Of a stretch of DNA of 64,000 bases, positions 1 through 8,379 are shown piece by piece. Numbering within the stretch: the stretch's first letter is position 1; every line of letters starts with the position of its first letter. Under the pieces are notes generated by a model, which did no database searches, was not told the origin of the DNA, and was given only the letters and a program-made list of their open reading frames with translations. The DNA comes from Sphingobacterium paucimobilis HER1398 (GTDB taxonomy: Bacteria > Bacteroidota > Bacteroidia > Sphingobacteriales > Sphingobacteriaceae): NCBI RefSeq assembly GCF_000416985.1, contig NZ_ATDL01000015.1, positions 1-64,000 on the forward strand, given 5' to 3'. The position numbers were made by a program, and so were the translations under genes.

Positions 1-1
1 G

Positions 2-316
2 AAACTGAGCAAGGTTGACGGTACATATCTCAAGGAGCTGGAAAAACTGACCAAGTCGGAACTTTTGATACTCGATGACTTCGGACTGCAGGCCTTCGAT
101 AACCAGGATCGGGAAACATTGATGGATATCATAGACGATAGGCATGGCAAAAGATCCACCATAATATCTTCCCAGATACCGGTATCAGCCTGGTATGAAA
201 TCATCGGCGGTGAAGGGACTATCGCTGACGCAATACTGGACAGGATCGTAAACTCCTCGCATAGGATAGACCTGAAAGGTGAATCCTTAAGAAAAGGAAT
301 ATTGAAAAAGGAATAA
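2..316 (+). CDS. istB: IstB-type ATP-binding transposition helper, 3' part (IS21 family)
   Basis: The window opens inside this reading frame, so only the last 104 residues are present. It reads through a Walker B-like strand (ELLILDDFG), then a DRHGKRSTIISSQIP segment (sensor-I-like, STI/SSQ) and AILDRIVNSSHRIDLKGESLR, which is the typical C-terminal signature of IstB helpers of IS21 insertion sequences. The helper is an AAA+ ATPase that guides the DDE transposase IstA in target choice. The istA gene and the N-terminal Walker A would lie to the left of the window. The family assignment is firm; whether the full element is intact cannot be seen. Confidence 0.93.
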   Translation, partial: KLSKVDGTYLKELEKLTKSELLILDDFGLQAFDNQDRETLMDIIDDRHGKRSTIISSQIPVSAWYEIIGGEGTIADAILDRIVNSSHRIDLKGESLRKGILKKE

Positions 317-567
317 TCACAGCTTTTTTATATAATTGTATGATCTTTTGAGTGGCACGGTTTGACCGAAATCACTGGCATCAACACTCCGAAATACCCA
401 CTATCTGAATATCTACGAATTTTATTTAAGTCTATACTTCTCATTCATACTGGTTTTAGGTTTCTCACGCCGTCCCCGATGAATGATAGTTCAAATTTAA
501 ACAAAAGAACCCAACACAACAAATTTGTTTTGTCTATTTTTTCATTTAATGCCGTTTTTTAGATAAA
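317..567. other. IS21 3' flank and intergenic region
   Basis: No convincing gene. The first about 100 bases after istB should contain the right terminal inverted repeat of the IS21 element; without the left end I cannot fix the boundary. A short open frame at 362-562 has no protein-like features. The stretch just before the next gene is T-rich and probably holds its promoter. Confidence 0.4.
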
Positions 568-795
568 ATGGATGAAAAAGAGTTACGTTTTAGGAGACTG
601 CTTGGAGCAAGGATTCAGGAAATAAGACAAAAGAAGCCAATGACTCAACCTGAGTTAGCTATTCTCGTGGGCTACAAAGATTATCAAGCTATAAGTCGAA
701 TTGAAAATGGAGGTACTACTGCATCTGTATATACTATACATTTGATTGCAACCGCACTAGAGGTAGGTATAGAGGAACTTTTTATATTTGATTAG
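568..795 (+). CDS. Small XRE-family helix-turn-helix regulator
   Basis: 75-residue protein that is essentially one Cro/C1-type HTH domain: RRLLGARIQEIRQKK, then MTQPELAILVG (helix 2), AISRIENG (recognition helix end) and a final helix ending IEELF. DNA-binding repressor-like proteins of this size often regulate mobile elements, toxin-antitoxin pairs or conjugative functions. Its 3' end overlaps by four bases the convergent nucleotidyltransferase-HEPN gene. It sits immediately right of an IS21 end, so it may be accessory DNA. Its target is unknown. Confidence 0.88.
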   Translation: MDEKELRFRRLLGARIQEIRQKKPMTQPELAILVGYKDYQAISRIENGGTTASVYTIHLIATALEVGIEELFIFD

Positions 796-1664
796 GCTTT
801 CAAAGAGCTAATCCGTTGTTGAGAAAGCTCGACGACAATCCGTTCTAGGTCTTCTATTTTTTCAATCAGCTTTTCTACATCTACTCGTTCAACGAAATAG
901 TCGTCTTTATACCTAGCATCGATATAGCTTTTTTGCAGAATAGTAAACAACCTATCTTCTTCCTGATTATCCGGAGGAAAACAGAACAGCTTGTTTATTT
1001 TATCAGAAATACTCTTTATATGATTCTGATATTCTTGGATACTATGTGTTTTTGGTTTATACCCTGTAAAGACCAAGCCAAGACCTGCATAGAGTTTTTC
1101 AGCAGTTTGATGAAGCAAGAACATAGTGTCATTCAATTCATACTCTTTTTGAATGGAATTTTGAAAAATAAGCTTCGTATGTTCCAACATCACAGAACCA
1201 CTTTCTATCCACTTTTTATAATAATACTCCGCTTCTTCTAGCTGTTCTTCAACTGACAAAGGTCTTGCATCAGCAAATTGAAAATTTCCTGTATCGAACA
1301 ATTCGATTCCTTCTTTAACAATTTCTGCGAAGAAATACTGTCCCCTTTCCAAACCAAAATTGACATGATCCATCTCATAAACATTAACGCTCACTGGATG
1401 TCTGTACTTCTTCGTTCTATTATTGATCTTACTTTTTATTTCAAATTCTTTTAGACGCGAGCCATTGGTCACGACCATAAAATCAAAATCACTTCGATAG
1501 GTATAAGTCACACCATTTTCAATATACTCATCATCCACCCAATTCCCACGAGCAAAACTACCATAAAGAATTATCTTCTCAGGCTCAGCGATATCCTTGA
1601 TTACTTCAACGATTTCTGCGATATCTCTTTGCTTGTCTTCCGGTAAGTGGGCTAATTGATTCAT
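792..1664 (-). CDS. Fused nucleotidyltransferase (MNT)-HEPN protein
   Basis: 290 residues from the chosen start at 1664 (MNQLAHLPED); an upstream in-frame start at 1742 would add 26 hydrophobic residues with no support. Residues about 15-120 form a minimal nucleotidyltransferase domain: GSFARGNW at 35-42 and SDFDFMVV (DxD at 59/61) are the metal and nucleotide-binding signatures. Residues about 155-285 form a HEPN-like helical bundle (LHQTAEKLYAGLG, DARYKDDYFVER). The canonical HEPN RNase motif Rx4-6H is not visible, so ribonuclease activity is doubtful. MNT and HEPN are usually separate antitoxin and toxin genes; fused forms are common in Bacteroidota and are of unclear role. Confidence 0.85.
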   Translation of the reverse strand: MNQLAHLPEDKQRDIAEIVEVIKDIAEPEKIILYGSFARGNWVDDEYIENGVTYTYRSDFDFMVVTNGSRLKEFEIKSKINNRTKKYRHPVSVNVYEMDHVNFGLERGQYFFAEIVKEGIELFDTGNFQFADARPLSVEEQLEEAEYYYKKWIESGSVMLEHTKLIFQNSIQKEYELNDTMFLLHQTAEKLYAGLGLVFTGYKPKTHSIQEYQNHIKSISDKINKLFCFPPDNQEEDRLFTILQKSYIDARYKDDYFVERVDVEKLIEKIEDLERIVVELSQQRISSLKA

Positions 1665-1882
1665 ATTGTAAATATATGGAATAAAGAAGTTGGAACCATA
1701 AAATATAGAAATATTGATGCTTTTGACGATATTGAATGACAAGTCGGTGATTGCTGGATTGTAATAACAGGTATGCAGATAGATATGTAATATTTACAAA
1801 TTAACTTGAGCTAGTTATTACAATCAACTTGAACCCCATCTTTTGGAATCATATTAGAAAGGACTTTTTTAATTCAGTCTTT

Positions 1883-2077
1883 CTATCCTTTATAATACGC
1901 ATCATACCATTCTTTCACTGCCTGACAGAAGGGAATGCCTTGCTCAATCGAATCAAACCAAAGCAAGTCCCGCGTATAAGGTTCCTGAAATTGTATCGTT
2001 CCATTTAATTTCGAAATGTAGTCACTTACCGATTCTCGACATTTGCCGAGAACTATAGACAATACCCTTCTATCCAC
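1883..2077 (-). pseudogene. Possible C-terminal gene fragment, 64 codons
   Basis: The frame opens with GTG directly after an in-frame TAA and runs 64 codons. The sequence is rich in aromatic and acidic residues (YISKLNGTIQF, LLWFDSIEQGIPF, AVKEWYDAYY) and reads like the C-terminus of a real globular protein rather than random translation. I do not recognise the family. The flanks are degenerate, and it lies beside immunity-like genes, so a decayed remnant is the most likely reading. It could also be a genuine small protein. Confidence 0.35.
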
Positions 2078-2327
2078 TTAATCACGCGGCTTTGCCAAAA
2101 GCAAAGCAATGGAAATTTCCACTTTATAAGCGTTTTGAGCATCTATATTTTTCCGATACTACCGTAGGGCTAAATCCGCTGATAGCTTAACTAGCATGAT
2201 GTCTAATCATGCTCCTTAAGCCAGGGTTAAAATTGCTGAAATACGATTTTTAATCATAAAATGAGCCAAGCCCTTTGCGCCAAATCGGCTTACTATAAAT
2301 TAAGAACGCGATGAAAAGGTCCTTCCG
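2078..2327. other. Intergenic region with inverted repeat
   Basis: No gene recognised. It holds the long inverted repeat listed at 2185-2221 and otherwise unremarkable sequence. Together with 1665-1882 it looks like decayed accessory DNA. Confidence 0.4.
2185..2221. repeat. 16-bp inverted repeat (hairpin)
   Basis: Left arm 2185-2200 and right arm 2206-2221 pair at 14 of 16 positions (GCTTAA, two mismatches, AGCATGAT against its complement) around a 5-base loop. There is no T-run on either side, so it is not a classic terminator. It may be a REP-like element or the trace of a mobile element. Confidence 0.55.
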
Positions 2328-3062
2328 TTACCAGGACCTACCATAAATCTTTTCCCGCTCTCCGTCTTGGACAACCCATTCATTGAAGCTTAATTCAATC
2401 GGCTGAAATTCCAGTCCAGTACATCCCGAATCTTCAATTGTCGCCTTAAGCTTTTCAGATACGATATATTTATTCCCACCTTCAACATACCGGACCAGAA
2501 AAAAGTCTTCCTGCACAGACTCCTTTATTTTAAGATTTTCAAACCGAAGTTTTCCTTCGAGATCCTTCCCGGTCAGCTCATCCATGAATTCTGCCAGTGA
2601 TTCAAAATGTACCTCTTCCAGATACGACAAGCCATCGGGATTCCGTTTTGTTAAAACCACTTTCGAAGCTTTTACATCAATAAAGTCCATATCGGTTTCA
2701 TACATGTTAAGCAGCCAAAAATCATCATAAAGTTGGTCACTTTTAATAACCGGGACATTGAAAAACTGCATTCCCGAAATTCGGTATTGCTCCAATATAG
2801 CTTTCAATTTTCCGCTTATGACCAACTGGTGGGCTATCGGTCCACCAGGTATAAGCAAATCATTGATCTTTGATTTTGCATACAGTTCTATACCCAACAG
2901 GATCGGTTCAAAATCTATTTTTTCAAGATGGACATTACCGATAAATCTAGGCTCCTGCCAAAACAAGTTACCATCTGCAATTTTAAGATGGTACTTCTTT
3001 ATGTAATCATTCGTGCCTCTTATCTTTGGATTGGAAGTAAACCAGATCGCGTAATAGTTCAT
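2328..3062 (-). CDS. Imm11-like (DUF1629) immunity protein
   Basis: 244 residues, cytoplasmic, no signal peptide. The C-terminal region (KYIVSEKLKATIEDSG, then TGLEFQPIELSFNEW) resembles the end of Imm11/MXAN_0049-type (DUF1629) proteins, where a 'SEKLK...G..F.P' segment is conserved; a weaker internal copy of the same pattern occurs at about residues 80-102 (ISGKLKAILEQYRISGMQFF). Such proteins protect against polymorphic toxins delivered by secretion systems. No toxin gene is adjacent, so it would be an orphan immunity gene. The family call rests on motif resemblance, not alignment. Confidence 0.6.
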   Translation of the reverse strand: MNYYAIWFTSNPKIRGTNDYIKKYHLKIADGNLFWQEPRFIGNVHLEKIDFEPILLGIELYAKSKINDLLIPGGPIAHQLVISGKLKAILEQYRISGMQFFNVPVIKSDQLYDDFWLLNMYETDMDFIDVKASKVVLTKRNPDGLSYLEEVHFESLAEFMDELTGKDLEGKLRFENLKIKESVQEDFFLVRYVEGGNKYIVSEKLKATIEDSGCTGLEFQPIELSFNEWVVQDGEREKIYGRSW

Positions 3063-3131
3063 AGTTTAAAAGATTAAATCATTCAAGTGTACATTCGGAT
3101 TCGCTAAGATAGCTTGTTTCGCCCCCGCTGG

Positions 3132-3150
3132 TACGAGCTTTAAGCTCGTA
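3132..3150. repeat. Perfect 9-bp palindrome, REP-like
   Basis: TACGAGCTT and AAGCTCGTA flank a single T. The surrounding GC-richer 70-80 bases differ in composition from the neighbours. A short open frame across it (3066-3302) starts with GTG and has no protein-like pattern. It may be a dispersed REP-type element. Confidence 0.45.
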
Positions 3151-3302
3151 TCCACATTAGGCTTTCGAATCATTAGCCTCCTATACGACTGGGATGCTCT
3201 CACACTCCTCTCCCTAAAAATAAACAGAAAACAGCAGATATGAAAAAGCACCATTCTTTTGGACAATAAGGCTATCCATCTAGCTTTAGGCAATCCGGAC
3301 AC

Positions 3303-3523
3303 CTAATTATCAGTTTCTTTCTCGATAGGATTTCGTTCTACATATCGATCTATACAAAAATAGAGTATCGAGGCTAACAATGTCCCTAAACCTAATAGAA
3401 TCGTAAAAAGTTCTATCCGTCCTCGCATTTCCGTCAATGGTGCACGGAATAAGAAAGCGAAATTGGAGCTATTACTGCTACCAGATTCGCGATAAGTAAA
3501 TTTCCGATAATCTTTCTAAACAT
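3303..3523 (-). pseudogene. Frameshifted two-helix membrane protein
   Basis: From an ATG at 3523 the frame reads MFRKIIGNLLIANLVAVIAP then stops after about 29 residues. A second frame, open from about 3517, reads FLFRAPLTEMRGRIELFTIL, then a hydrophobic LLGLGTLLASILYF stretch and a charged tail (DRYVERNPIEKETDN) ending at 3303. Joined by one indel near 3450-3470, the two give a protein of about 73 residues with two membrane helices. Neither part alone makes sense, so this is most likely a small membrane-protein gene broken by a frameshift. Family not recognised. Confidence 0.5.
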
Positions 3524-3845
3524 AAAATTCTATAAACAATCAGTTCGAGTTTTTCTATACCTCTAAGTGCCACAGCTGCCTAACCTCCTTCTGATTCACT
3601 AAGTTAGCTATTCTCTTCTGAAAAGAGATCCAGACAACGCAATTATTGGTATACCAAGGAGAAGATAGTTAGACAATACCAAAATGTAGTAATTATCGCT
3701 TGTTTTACAATCAAACATTGAATACCTTAGAATAACGTATTTAGTGAAAAAGGTATACTTAAAAGTAAAGTTGCACCTATCAAGAAGCAAAATGGAGAAT
3801 ACGGCAAGAGAAAAGTCAATGTTTACTATTTATAATAATTCAACT

Positions 3846-4745
3846 ATGATTATTAAATACTTAATTTCAGTAGCTTTTTTAGTTTTTACTGCAAATCTCT
3901 GTCTAGCGCAACTTCCTCAGAATCTAGCAAAAAGCGACTCGACTCTCCTAGAAAACTTCAACTATACAGTTGATGCTCCTCGGCCAAATGAGGCAAAGGC
4001 TGTAGCAGTCTTGATGCCTGGATTGTATGACCCTCCCTTTTCTATTTTCTTTGAATCAACCCTACCCCAACTCCTTAATAACTTAAACTATGCTGTGATT
4101 ATCCCTGTGCTTTCTCAAAAAGGAGATCGCTTTGATCTCTCCTCGAAGTCTGTCCTTCAATTAAGCGGATTAATTAAACAGTACATTCAAACGTCAAATT
4201 TACCACAGGATATACCTGTAATTTTAGGAGGTTTTTCTATAGGTGGAATGAGAGTTCTCAAAGCCTGTACAGCCAAAGATAGCCCAATGAAGGAGTTGAA
4301 CATTAGCCACGTCTTCGCTATAGATCCACCGCTGGATCTAAATAGGCTACTGGCATCCGAAGCCAAATATGGTCAGACTTTTTTAAAAGAAGTGCTCGAA
4401 AAGGAAATTGGCCAACTAGACAACGAAAAACTCGCCTCACTATCGTTAGTTAATATCAACAACATTGGGTCTATCGTCCCTCCTGCTATAAAAGACGTCA
4501 AAGTTAGAATCTACAATGAACCTGCCATTGAATGGCAGATCGAAAGCCGTAAGAGAGACCTGCTGGACTTGAACTTATTAGATCAATCCGTCTATGTAAA
4601 CTTCTTAAAAAGAACCCATCCTGATGTCAACATTGAACTTGTGCTCAGCAAGATAGAAGGCATGAGAATACAAACTAAAGAAAGGAATCCGCACTCTTGG
4701 AATATCGTGGACACCGATGAATTTATTAAGTGGATAAGTAATTGA
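3846..4745 (+). CDS. Secreted alpha/beta-hydrolase
   Basis: 299 residues from the ATG at 3846, chosen because it begins a clean signal peptide (MIIKYLISVAFLVFTANLC, cleavage near LAQ); an upstream ATG at 3744 would add 34 charged residues. The mature part has the alpha/beta-hydrolase layout: strand AVAVLMPGLYDPP, nucleophile elbow GGFSIGG (G-x-S-x-G), acid candidate in AIDPPLD and a late histidine in NPHSWN near the C-terminus. Substrate unknown; probably an esterase or lipase-like enzyme of the periplasm. It converges on the lipocalin gene. Confidence 0.75.
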   Translation: MIIKYLISVAFLVFTANLCLAQLPQNLAKSDSTLLENFNYTVDAPRPNEAKAVAVLMPGLYDPPFSIFFESTLPQLLNNLNYAVIIPVLSQKGDRFDLSSKSVLQLSGLIKQYIQTSNLPQDIPVILGGFSIGGMRVLKACTAKDSPMKELNISHVFAIDPPLDLNRLLASEAKYGQTFLKEVLEKEIGQLDNEKLASLSLVNINNIGSIVPPAIKDVKVRIYNEPAIEWQIESRKRDLLDLNLLDQSVYVNFLKRTHPDVNIELVLSKIEGMRIQTKERNPHSWNIVDTDEFIKWISN

Positions 4746-4864
4746 TACCAGAGTCCTTCCCTCGTATCTGGAGCCGTCACAACGCTATGTGGCAAACACA
4801 AGAAACCTAAGTTCCTGCCTCACAGAAAGCTTCCCAAAACAGACGAGAAGTGACTGTTGTATAA

Positions 4865-4891
4865 AGAGCACCGTTCTAAGAACGGTACTCT
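4865..4891. terminator. Hairpin between convergent genes
   Basis: Arms 4865-4877 and 4879-4891 pair (AGAG, one mismatch, ACCGTTCT with its complement) around a single base, placed between the convergent hydrolase and lipocalin genes. No strong T-tract, so it is a weak terminator call. Confidence 0.45.
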
Positions 4892-4919
4892 TGTATGTAT
4901 ATAGACTGATAGCTATACT

Positions 4920-5381
4920 TTACTTAACACGTTTGGAAACTGAAGTCATCAACTCTTTACCACCGTCTACAAACTCTTCTTCCAGGAAAACCATGGTAAG
5001 AACATTATTCTTAATAGTAAATGGCGCCTCGATCACGATTTTTCCATCCTCTTCAGTCTCACCAGTCATGATAATCTTATCACTTTTTATCGTATAAGTA
5101 AACTCAATTGGATCAGAAGGTTCCCCATCTGCTTCGAAGTCAACAATCGTCATTGTGCCATTACTCCTGATGTCGTAATATGGTTTGTTAATATAGTCCT
5201 TATATTCTGTCACTCTTTTTTCATCCTTCAACTCGACACCTTTTGCATCATAGTACTGGAAAGTATTGGTAACAAACTCCCACTTGCCAACAATAGAAGG
5301 AGAACTTTCATCTTTGTCTTTTGAACAAGAGAATAAAACTAATGGAATTGTAAATAGTAATAGTAAATGTTTAATGTTCAT
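4920..5381 (-). CDS. Lipocalin-like lipoprotein
   Basis: 153 residues. A lipoprotein signal peptide ends in the lipobox LVLFSC (Cys19), so the protein is anchored to a membrane. The body starts with SIVGKWEFV, the typical G-x-W opening of lipocalin-like (DUF4923/lipocalin_4 type) Bacteroidota lipoproteins, followed by alternating beta strands ending in MTSVSKRVK. Such proteins are predicted to form a small beta barrel; ligand unknown. It stands alone. Confidence 0.8.
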   Translation of the reverse strand: MNIKHLLLLFTIPLVLFSCSKDKDESSPSIVGKWEFVTNTFQYYDAKGVELKDEKRVTEYKDYINKPYYDIRSNGTMTIVDFEADGEPSDPIEFTYTIKSDKIIMTGETEEDGKIVIEAPFTIKNNVLTMVFLEEEFVDGGKELMTSVSKRVK

Positions 5382-5690
5382 AGTGTTTTATTTTTATAAA
5401 TAATTTGAATAATCAAAAGTAAACATATAACAGCTCGCTCTATTACGGGAAACCGTAAAAGCTTCTCGTACTATGTAGCAGTTTGTCTACTCGAAACAGA
5501 TAGTAAAAATCCCCTTTCTTGATTATCTACTGGCACGACGAAAGTTTGAAAACAGTTTTCTTGGTATCTACATTTCACACCAGTAGAGTGCCCTTTCTTT
5601 GAGATCATTCTATAATTGGTGTTTTTGACAGATGATCGAAGTCGAACACATAGTATCGGTGCGCAAACCTGATCGATTAGTTCTGTATAC

Positions 5691-5727
5691 AGAAAAAAAG
5701 CCGTCCCGAAGTAATTTCGGAACGGCT
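5691..5727 (-). terminator. Rho-independent terminator of locus A; rest of 5382-5752 empty
   Basis: Stem AGCCGT/ACGGCT with inner CCGAA/TTCGG (5699-5727) is followed on the minus strand by a run of T residues (A-run 5692-5698 on plus). It lies 26 bases beyond the stop of the thioredoxin gene and closes locus A. The remainder of the gap 5382-5690 shows no gene. Confidence 0.85.
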
Positions 5728-5752
5728 ATAGTGAAAGGTCAATTTTGGCTTC

Positions 5753-6823
5753 TTATCTCTCCAAGATATCCGCTAGAATCTGATCCACCTTGTCACTGAG
5801 ACCTATTTCCTTAAAAACTATCTTTCCTTCAGGATCGAGCAAAAATAACGTAGGCACTGCTGTCACCAACAGTCGCTCCTGCATATGCTCGGATCTATCG
5901 ATACCATTGATCCATGGAAGCTCATGCTTTTTATAAGCTTTTACCCAATCTTCCTCTTTCTTATCGATCGATATTCCCAATATTTCGAATCGCTCTCCTT
6001 TATACTTTTGATAGAGACTTCGAAGATGCGGAAATCCTTTGATACAGGGGCCGCACCAACTCGCCCAGAAATCCAGAAGCACATACTTGCCTTTTAGATC
6101 TGCAAGAGACTTCAACTCTCCCTCCTGGTCCGTATAGGTCAATGCACTGATATCACTTCCTACTCGAGCAAAGAGTGCATTGTCGATATAGCTCGCAATT
6201 TCTTTTCCTTTTTCTGTATTTTGCTGTTCAGAAGGCAACATGCTGTACATCCGCTGCAGCTCCTCAACATCTAAGAATGTCCTTACTTTGTCCAGCACAA
6301 AGACTGCTGCATATGAAGAACGATAGGTCTTCATGTATGCATTAAGGTCGGGAATAAGCAGTTTACCCAACTGTGCATTCCTCGTAACTCTATCGGAAGA
6401 AAAGCTTTTCAGGCTATCTTTCAGTGCAAAATAACGATCCAGAAAGATCTGATAGTCTACCATGCTCTGCATACCGCTCGCTCGTGCTTCATGCAATTGC
6501 CTGCTCGGGTCAATATTTTTGAGGTACAGTATCCCAGGCCGATCGATCACAAAAGGAAAGGGCTCCTGCATTCTTCCTGGTCGCATGTAGGCTTCCATAA
6601 AGAGATAGGGCTCCATTCCTGCTTTATAAGGAAGTCGGAGTTCAAACTGTCCATTCGTTATCACAGCAGAGTCTCGCCCTTCCGCACCATCCATCACATA
6701 TACCCTATTGTACCCTTCAGTGTCACCGGATACTTCTCCTTTAAGGATCACTACTTCCTGAGACAGGGTCACTTGGGCAGACATACATAGACCAAGCGCC
6801 AGCAATATTAGTTTCGCTCCCAT
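5753..6823 (-). CDS. DUF4369/TlpA-type thiol-disulfide oxidoreductase
   Basis: 356 residues with a signal peptide (cleavage near LSQE). Residues about 25-115 form a beta-rich DUF4369-like domain (ILKGEVSG...), the middle is helical, and residues about 225-356 are a thioredoxin-fold domain with the active site WCGPC (Cys257, Cys260) and the cis-proline segment AVPTLFLLD. Function: reduction or exchange of disulfides in the periplasm. It directly abuts the stop of the SusD gene, so it is the last gene of locus A, a common placement for such proteins in Bacteroidota uptake loci. Confidence 0.92.
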   Translation of the reverse strand: MGAKLILLALGLCMSAQVTLSQEVVILKGEVSGDTEGYNRVYVMDGAEGRDSAVITNGQFELRLPYKAGMEPYLFMEAYMRPGRMQEPFPFVIDRPGILYLKNIDPSRQLHEARASGMQSMVDYQIFLDRYFALKDSLKSFSSDRVTRNAQLGKLLIPDLNAYMKTYRSSYAAVFVLDKVRTFLDVEELQRMYSMLPSEQQNTEKGKEIASYIDNALFARVGSDISALTYTDQEGELKSLADLKGKYVLLDFWASWCGPCIKGFPHLRSLYQKYKGERFEILGISIDKKEEDWVKAYKKHELPWINGIDRSEHMQERLLVTAVPTLFLLDPEGKIVFKEIGLSDKVDQILADILER

Positions 6824-8368
6824 TTAGTACCGATTTTGTTCAATAGCACCATTGGAAGCCACAATTTCCTGTAAAGGAATAGCAACCGCATATTTGCGGT
6901 CTCCAGGTCCTAATTTATATTGGATCGGAGTACCATTATAGTCTACTGCACTGGCCTGAACAGAAAAAAACGTCTTGGTCACGGTCACATCATCAAAGCT
7001 GTCTGCATTAAAATTGATCCGTCTCAGATCAAACCAACGAACAGTATAGGGAAACTCTCGATGTCGTTCATTAAGTATCTTGAGTACAGCGTCATTCTTG
7101 TCCGTAGCCTGTAAGTTTATTATATCTTGTGGTGTTTGCTTATCAAAACGGAACGCTCTAAACTTATTCAGTTCGGTCATTGCTTGCTGAAAGTCTCCCA
7201 AGCGGGCCGTAGCCTCTATTTTTGTAAGCATCATCTCCACTACATTTGGAGCGATATTCGTATAGAAATTACCATGTTGATAGTATCCAGGAACTTTTAC
7301 CGACTGATCGAAGTTATTTCCTACGAAGATCTTCATGCTGCTCACGTTTTTCATATCTTCTAGCACAAAGAATTTTTTCCGTAGGTCATACTGACCTTCA
7401 CCATACAAACCCATCAGTTTGCTGCTTACTATAGGCATACAGGATTCAAACAGATAAATGGGCGTTCTATTATAATAGGCCCGATCCCAATCCGCCAAAA
7501 AGGTGGTGTGAAAATTGTCCACTATTGTATTGGAAGCCACTAACTGACCTGAGAACAAATCAACCTTTTGGGTAATCTCTCCTGATCCATAGTCTCTAAC
7601 TTGGCTATCAAAGGAAAGTGCCTTCTCTGCTGTTTGCTTGGCCATACTATAGTTTTCAGTAGCCAAGTAAAAGCGAGCCGCTAAGGCATTGGCTGTTGCC
7701 GTCGTTTCTTTCCAACTCATGCGCTTGCCATCCTGAAATAAGGGCTCGTCCAATAGTAGGGCTTCTTTGATATCGGCTTCTATAAAATCATAGGTCTCCT
7801 GTAATGACACGCGTGTGGCATCCTCTTCATACCCTGTAGTCCTTTTGATCGGCAGTCCATGATCATCGCGGGTGGCTGCACCGTACGGTTGACAGTAATA
7901 CTGTGCCAGTTCAAAGTAACTATAGCCTCGTAACAGATGTGCTCGAGCCTTTACTTTAGCTTTTTCAGCATCTGTTCCGCTTACTTTATCCAGATTGGTC
8001 AGCACCAGATTGGCCATATATACGCCCTCATAACAGGATCCCCAATAGCTTATCAGATGATTGGTATTTTCCGTATAAGGCATTTCCCATATACTCATCT
8101 GTATGATATCCATATCAGTACCCGTAAAACGAAACCCCTTAGCATACTGCTCCGGAGTCATTTCAAAGCTATCTGAACTGTACATGATGGCAGGTGCCAT
8201 CTGTGTTCGATGGTCTGAAAAAGAAGCTTTGTTCAACAAGGCTTCTAAATGCTCTATCGTCTTAATCTCCACGCCTTTATTCTTGGAGGGTGGTTCAGCC
8301 AGGTATTTATCACACGAAGAAACTCCTATCGCCAACAAAGAAGCTAAAATTATATTTCTTATATACAT
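6824..8368 (-). CDS. SusD/RagB-family outer-membrane lipoprotein (locus A)
   Basis: 514 residues. Lipobox GVSSC (Cys19) followed by DKYL. The SusD N-terminal pattern is present (YWGSCYEGVYMANLVLTNLD; AHLLRGYSYFELAQYYCQPYG, the conserved 'RAyaYF.l...yG' helix), with the family C-terminus (VLKILNERHREFPYTVRWFDLRR, then AVAIPLQEI). SusD proteins cap the SusC channel and bind ligand at the cell surface. The gene lies 11 bases after the broken susC of this locus. Ligand not deducible; the company of a TlpA protein rather than glycosidases leaves peptides or other nutrients possible. Confidence 0.93.
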   Translation of the reverse strand: MYIRNIILASLLAIGVSSCDKYLAEPPSKNKGVEIKTIEHLEALLNKASFSDHRTQMAPAIMYSSDSFEMTPEQYAKGFRFTGTDMDIIQMSIWEMPYTENTNHLISYWGSCYEGVYMANLVLTNLDKVSGTDAEKAKVKARAHLLRGYSYFELAQYYCQPYGAATRDDHGLPIKRTTGYEEDATRVSLQETYDFIEADIKEALLLDEPLFQDGKRMSWKETTATANALAARFYLATENYSMAKQTAEKALSFDSQVRDYGSGEITQKVDLFSGQLVASNTIVDNFHTTFLADWDRAYYNRTPIYLFESCMPIVSSKLMGLYGEGQYDLRKKFFVLEDMKNVSSMKIFVGNNFDQSVKVPGYYQHGNFYTNIAPNVVEMMLTKIEATARLGDFQQAMTELNKFRAFRFDKQTPQDIINLQATDKNDAVLKILNERHREFPYTVRWFDLRRINFNADSFDDVTVTKTFFSVQASAVDYNGTPIQYKLGPGDRKYAVAIPLQEIVASNGAIEQNRY

Positions 8369-8379
8369 TATCTTATTTT

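Noticed and set aside
362..562. 66-codon open frame after istB
   Set aside because: No start context, no protein-like pattern; spans the expected IS21 end.
3066..3302. 78-codon minus-strand frame
   Set aside because: Starts with GTG, low-complexity of protein features, overlaps a palindromic repeat; composition driven by the repeat.
3608..3790. 60-codon minus-strand frame with a hydrophobic end
   Set aside because: No family pattern; opposite to the region upstream of the hydrolase. Could belong to the decaying cassette but not supportable.
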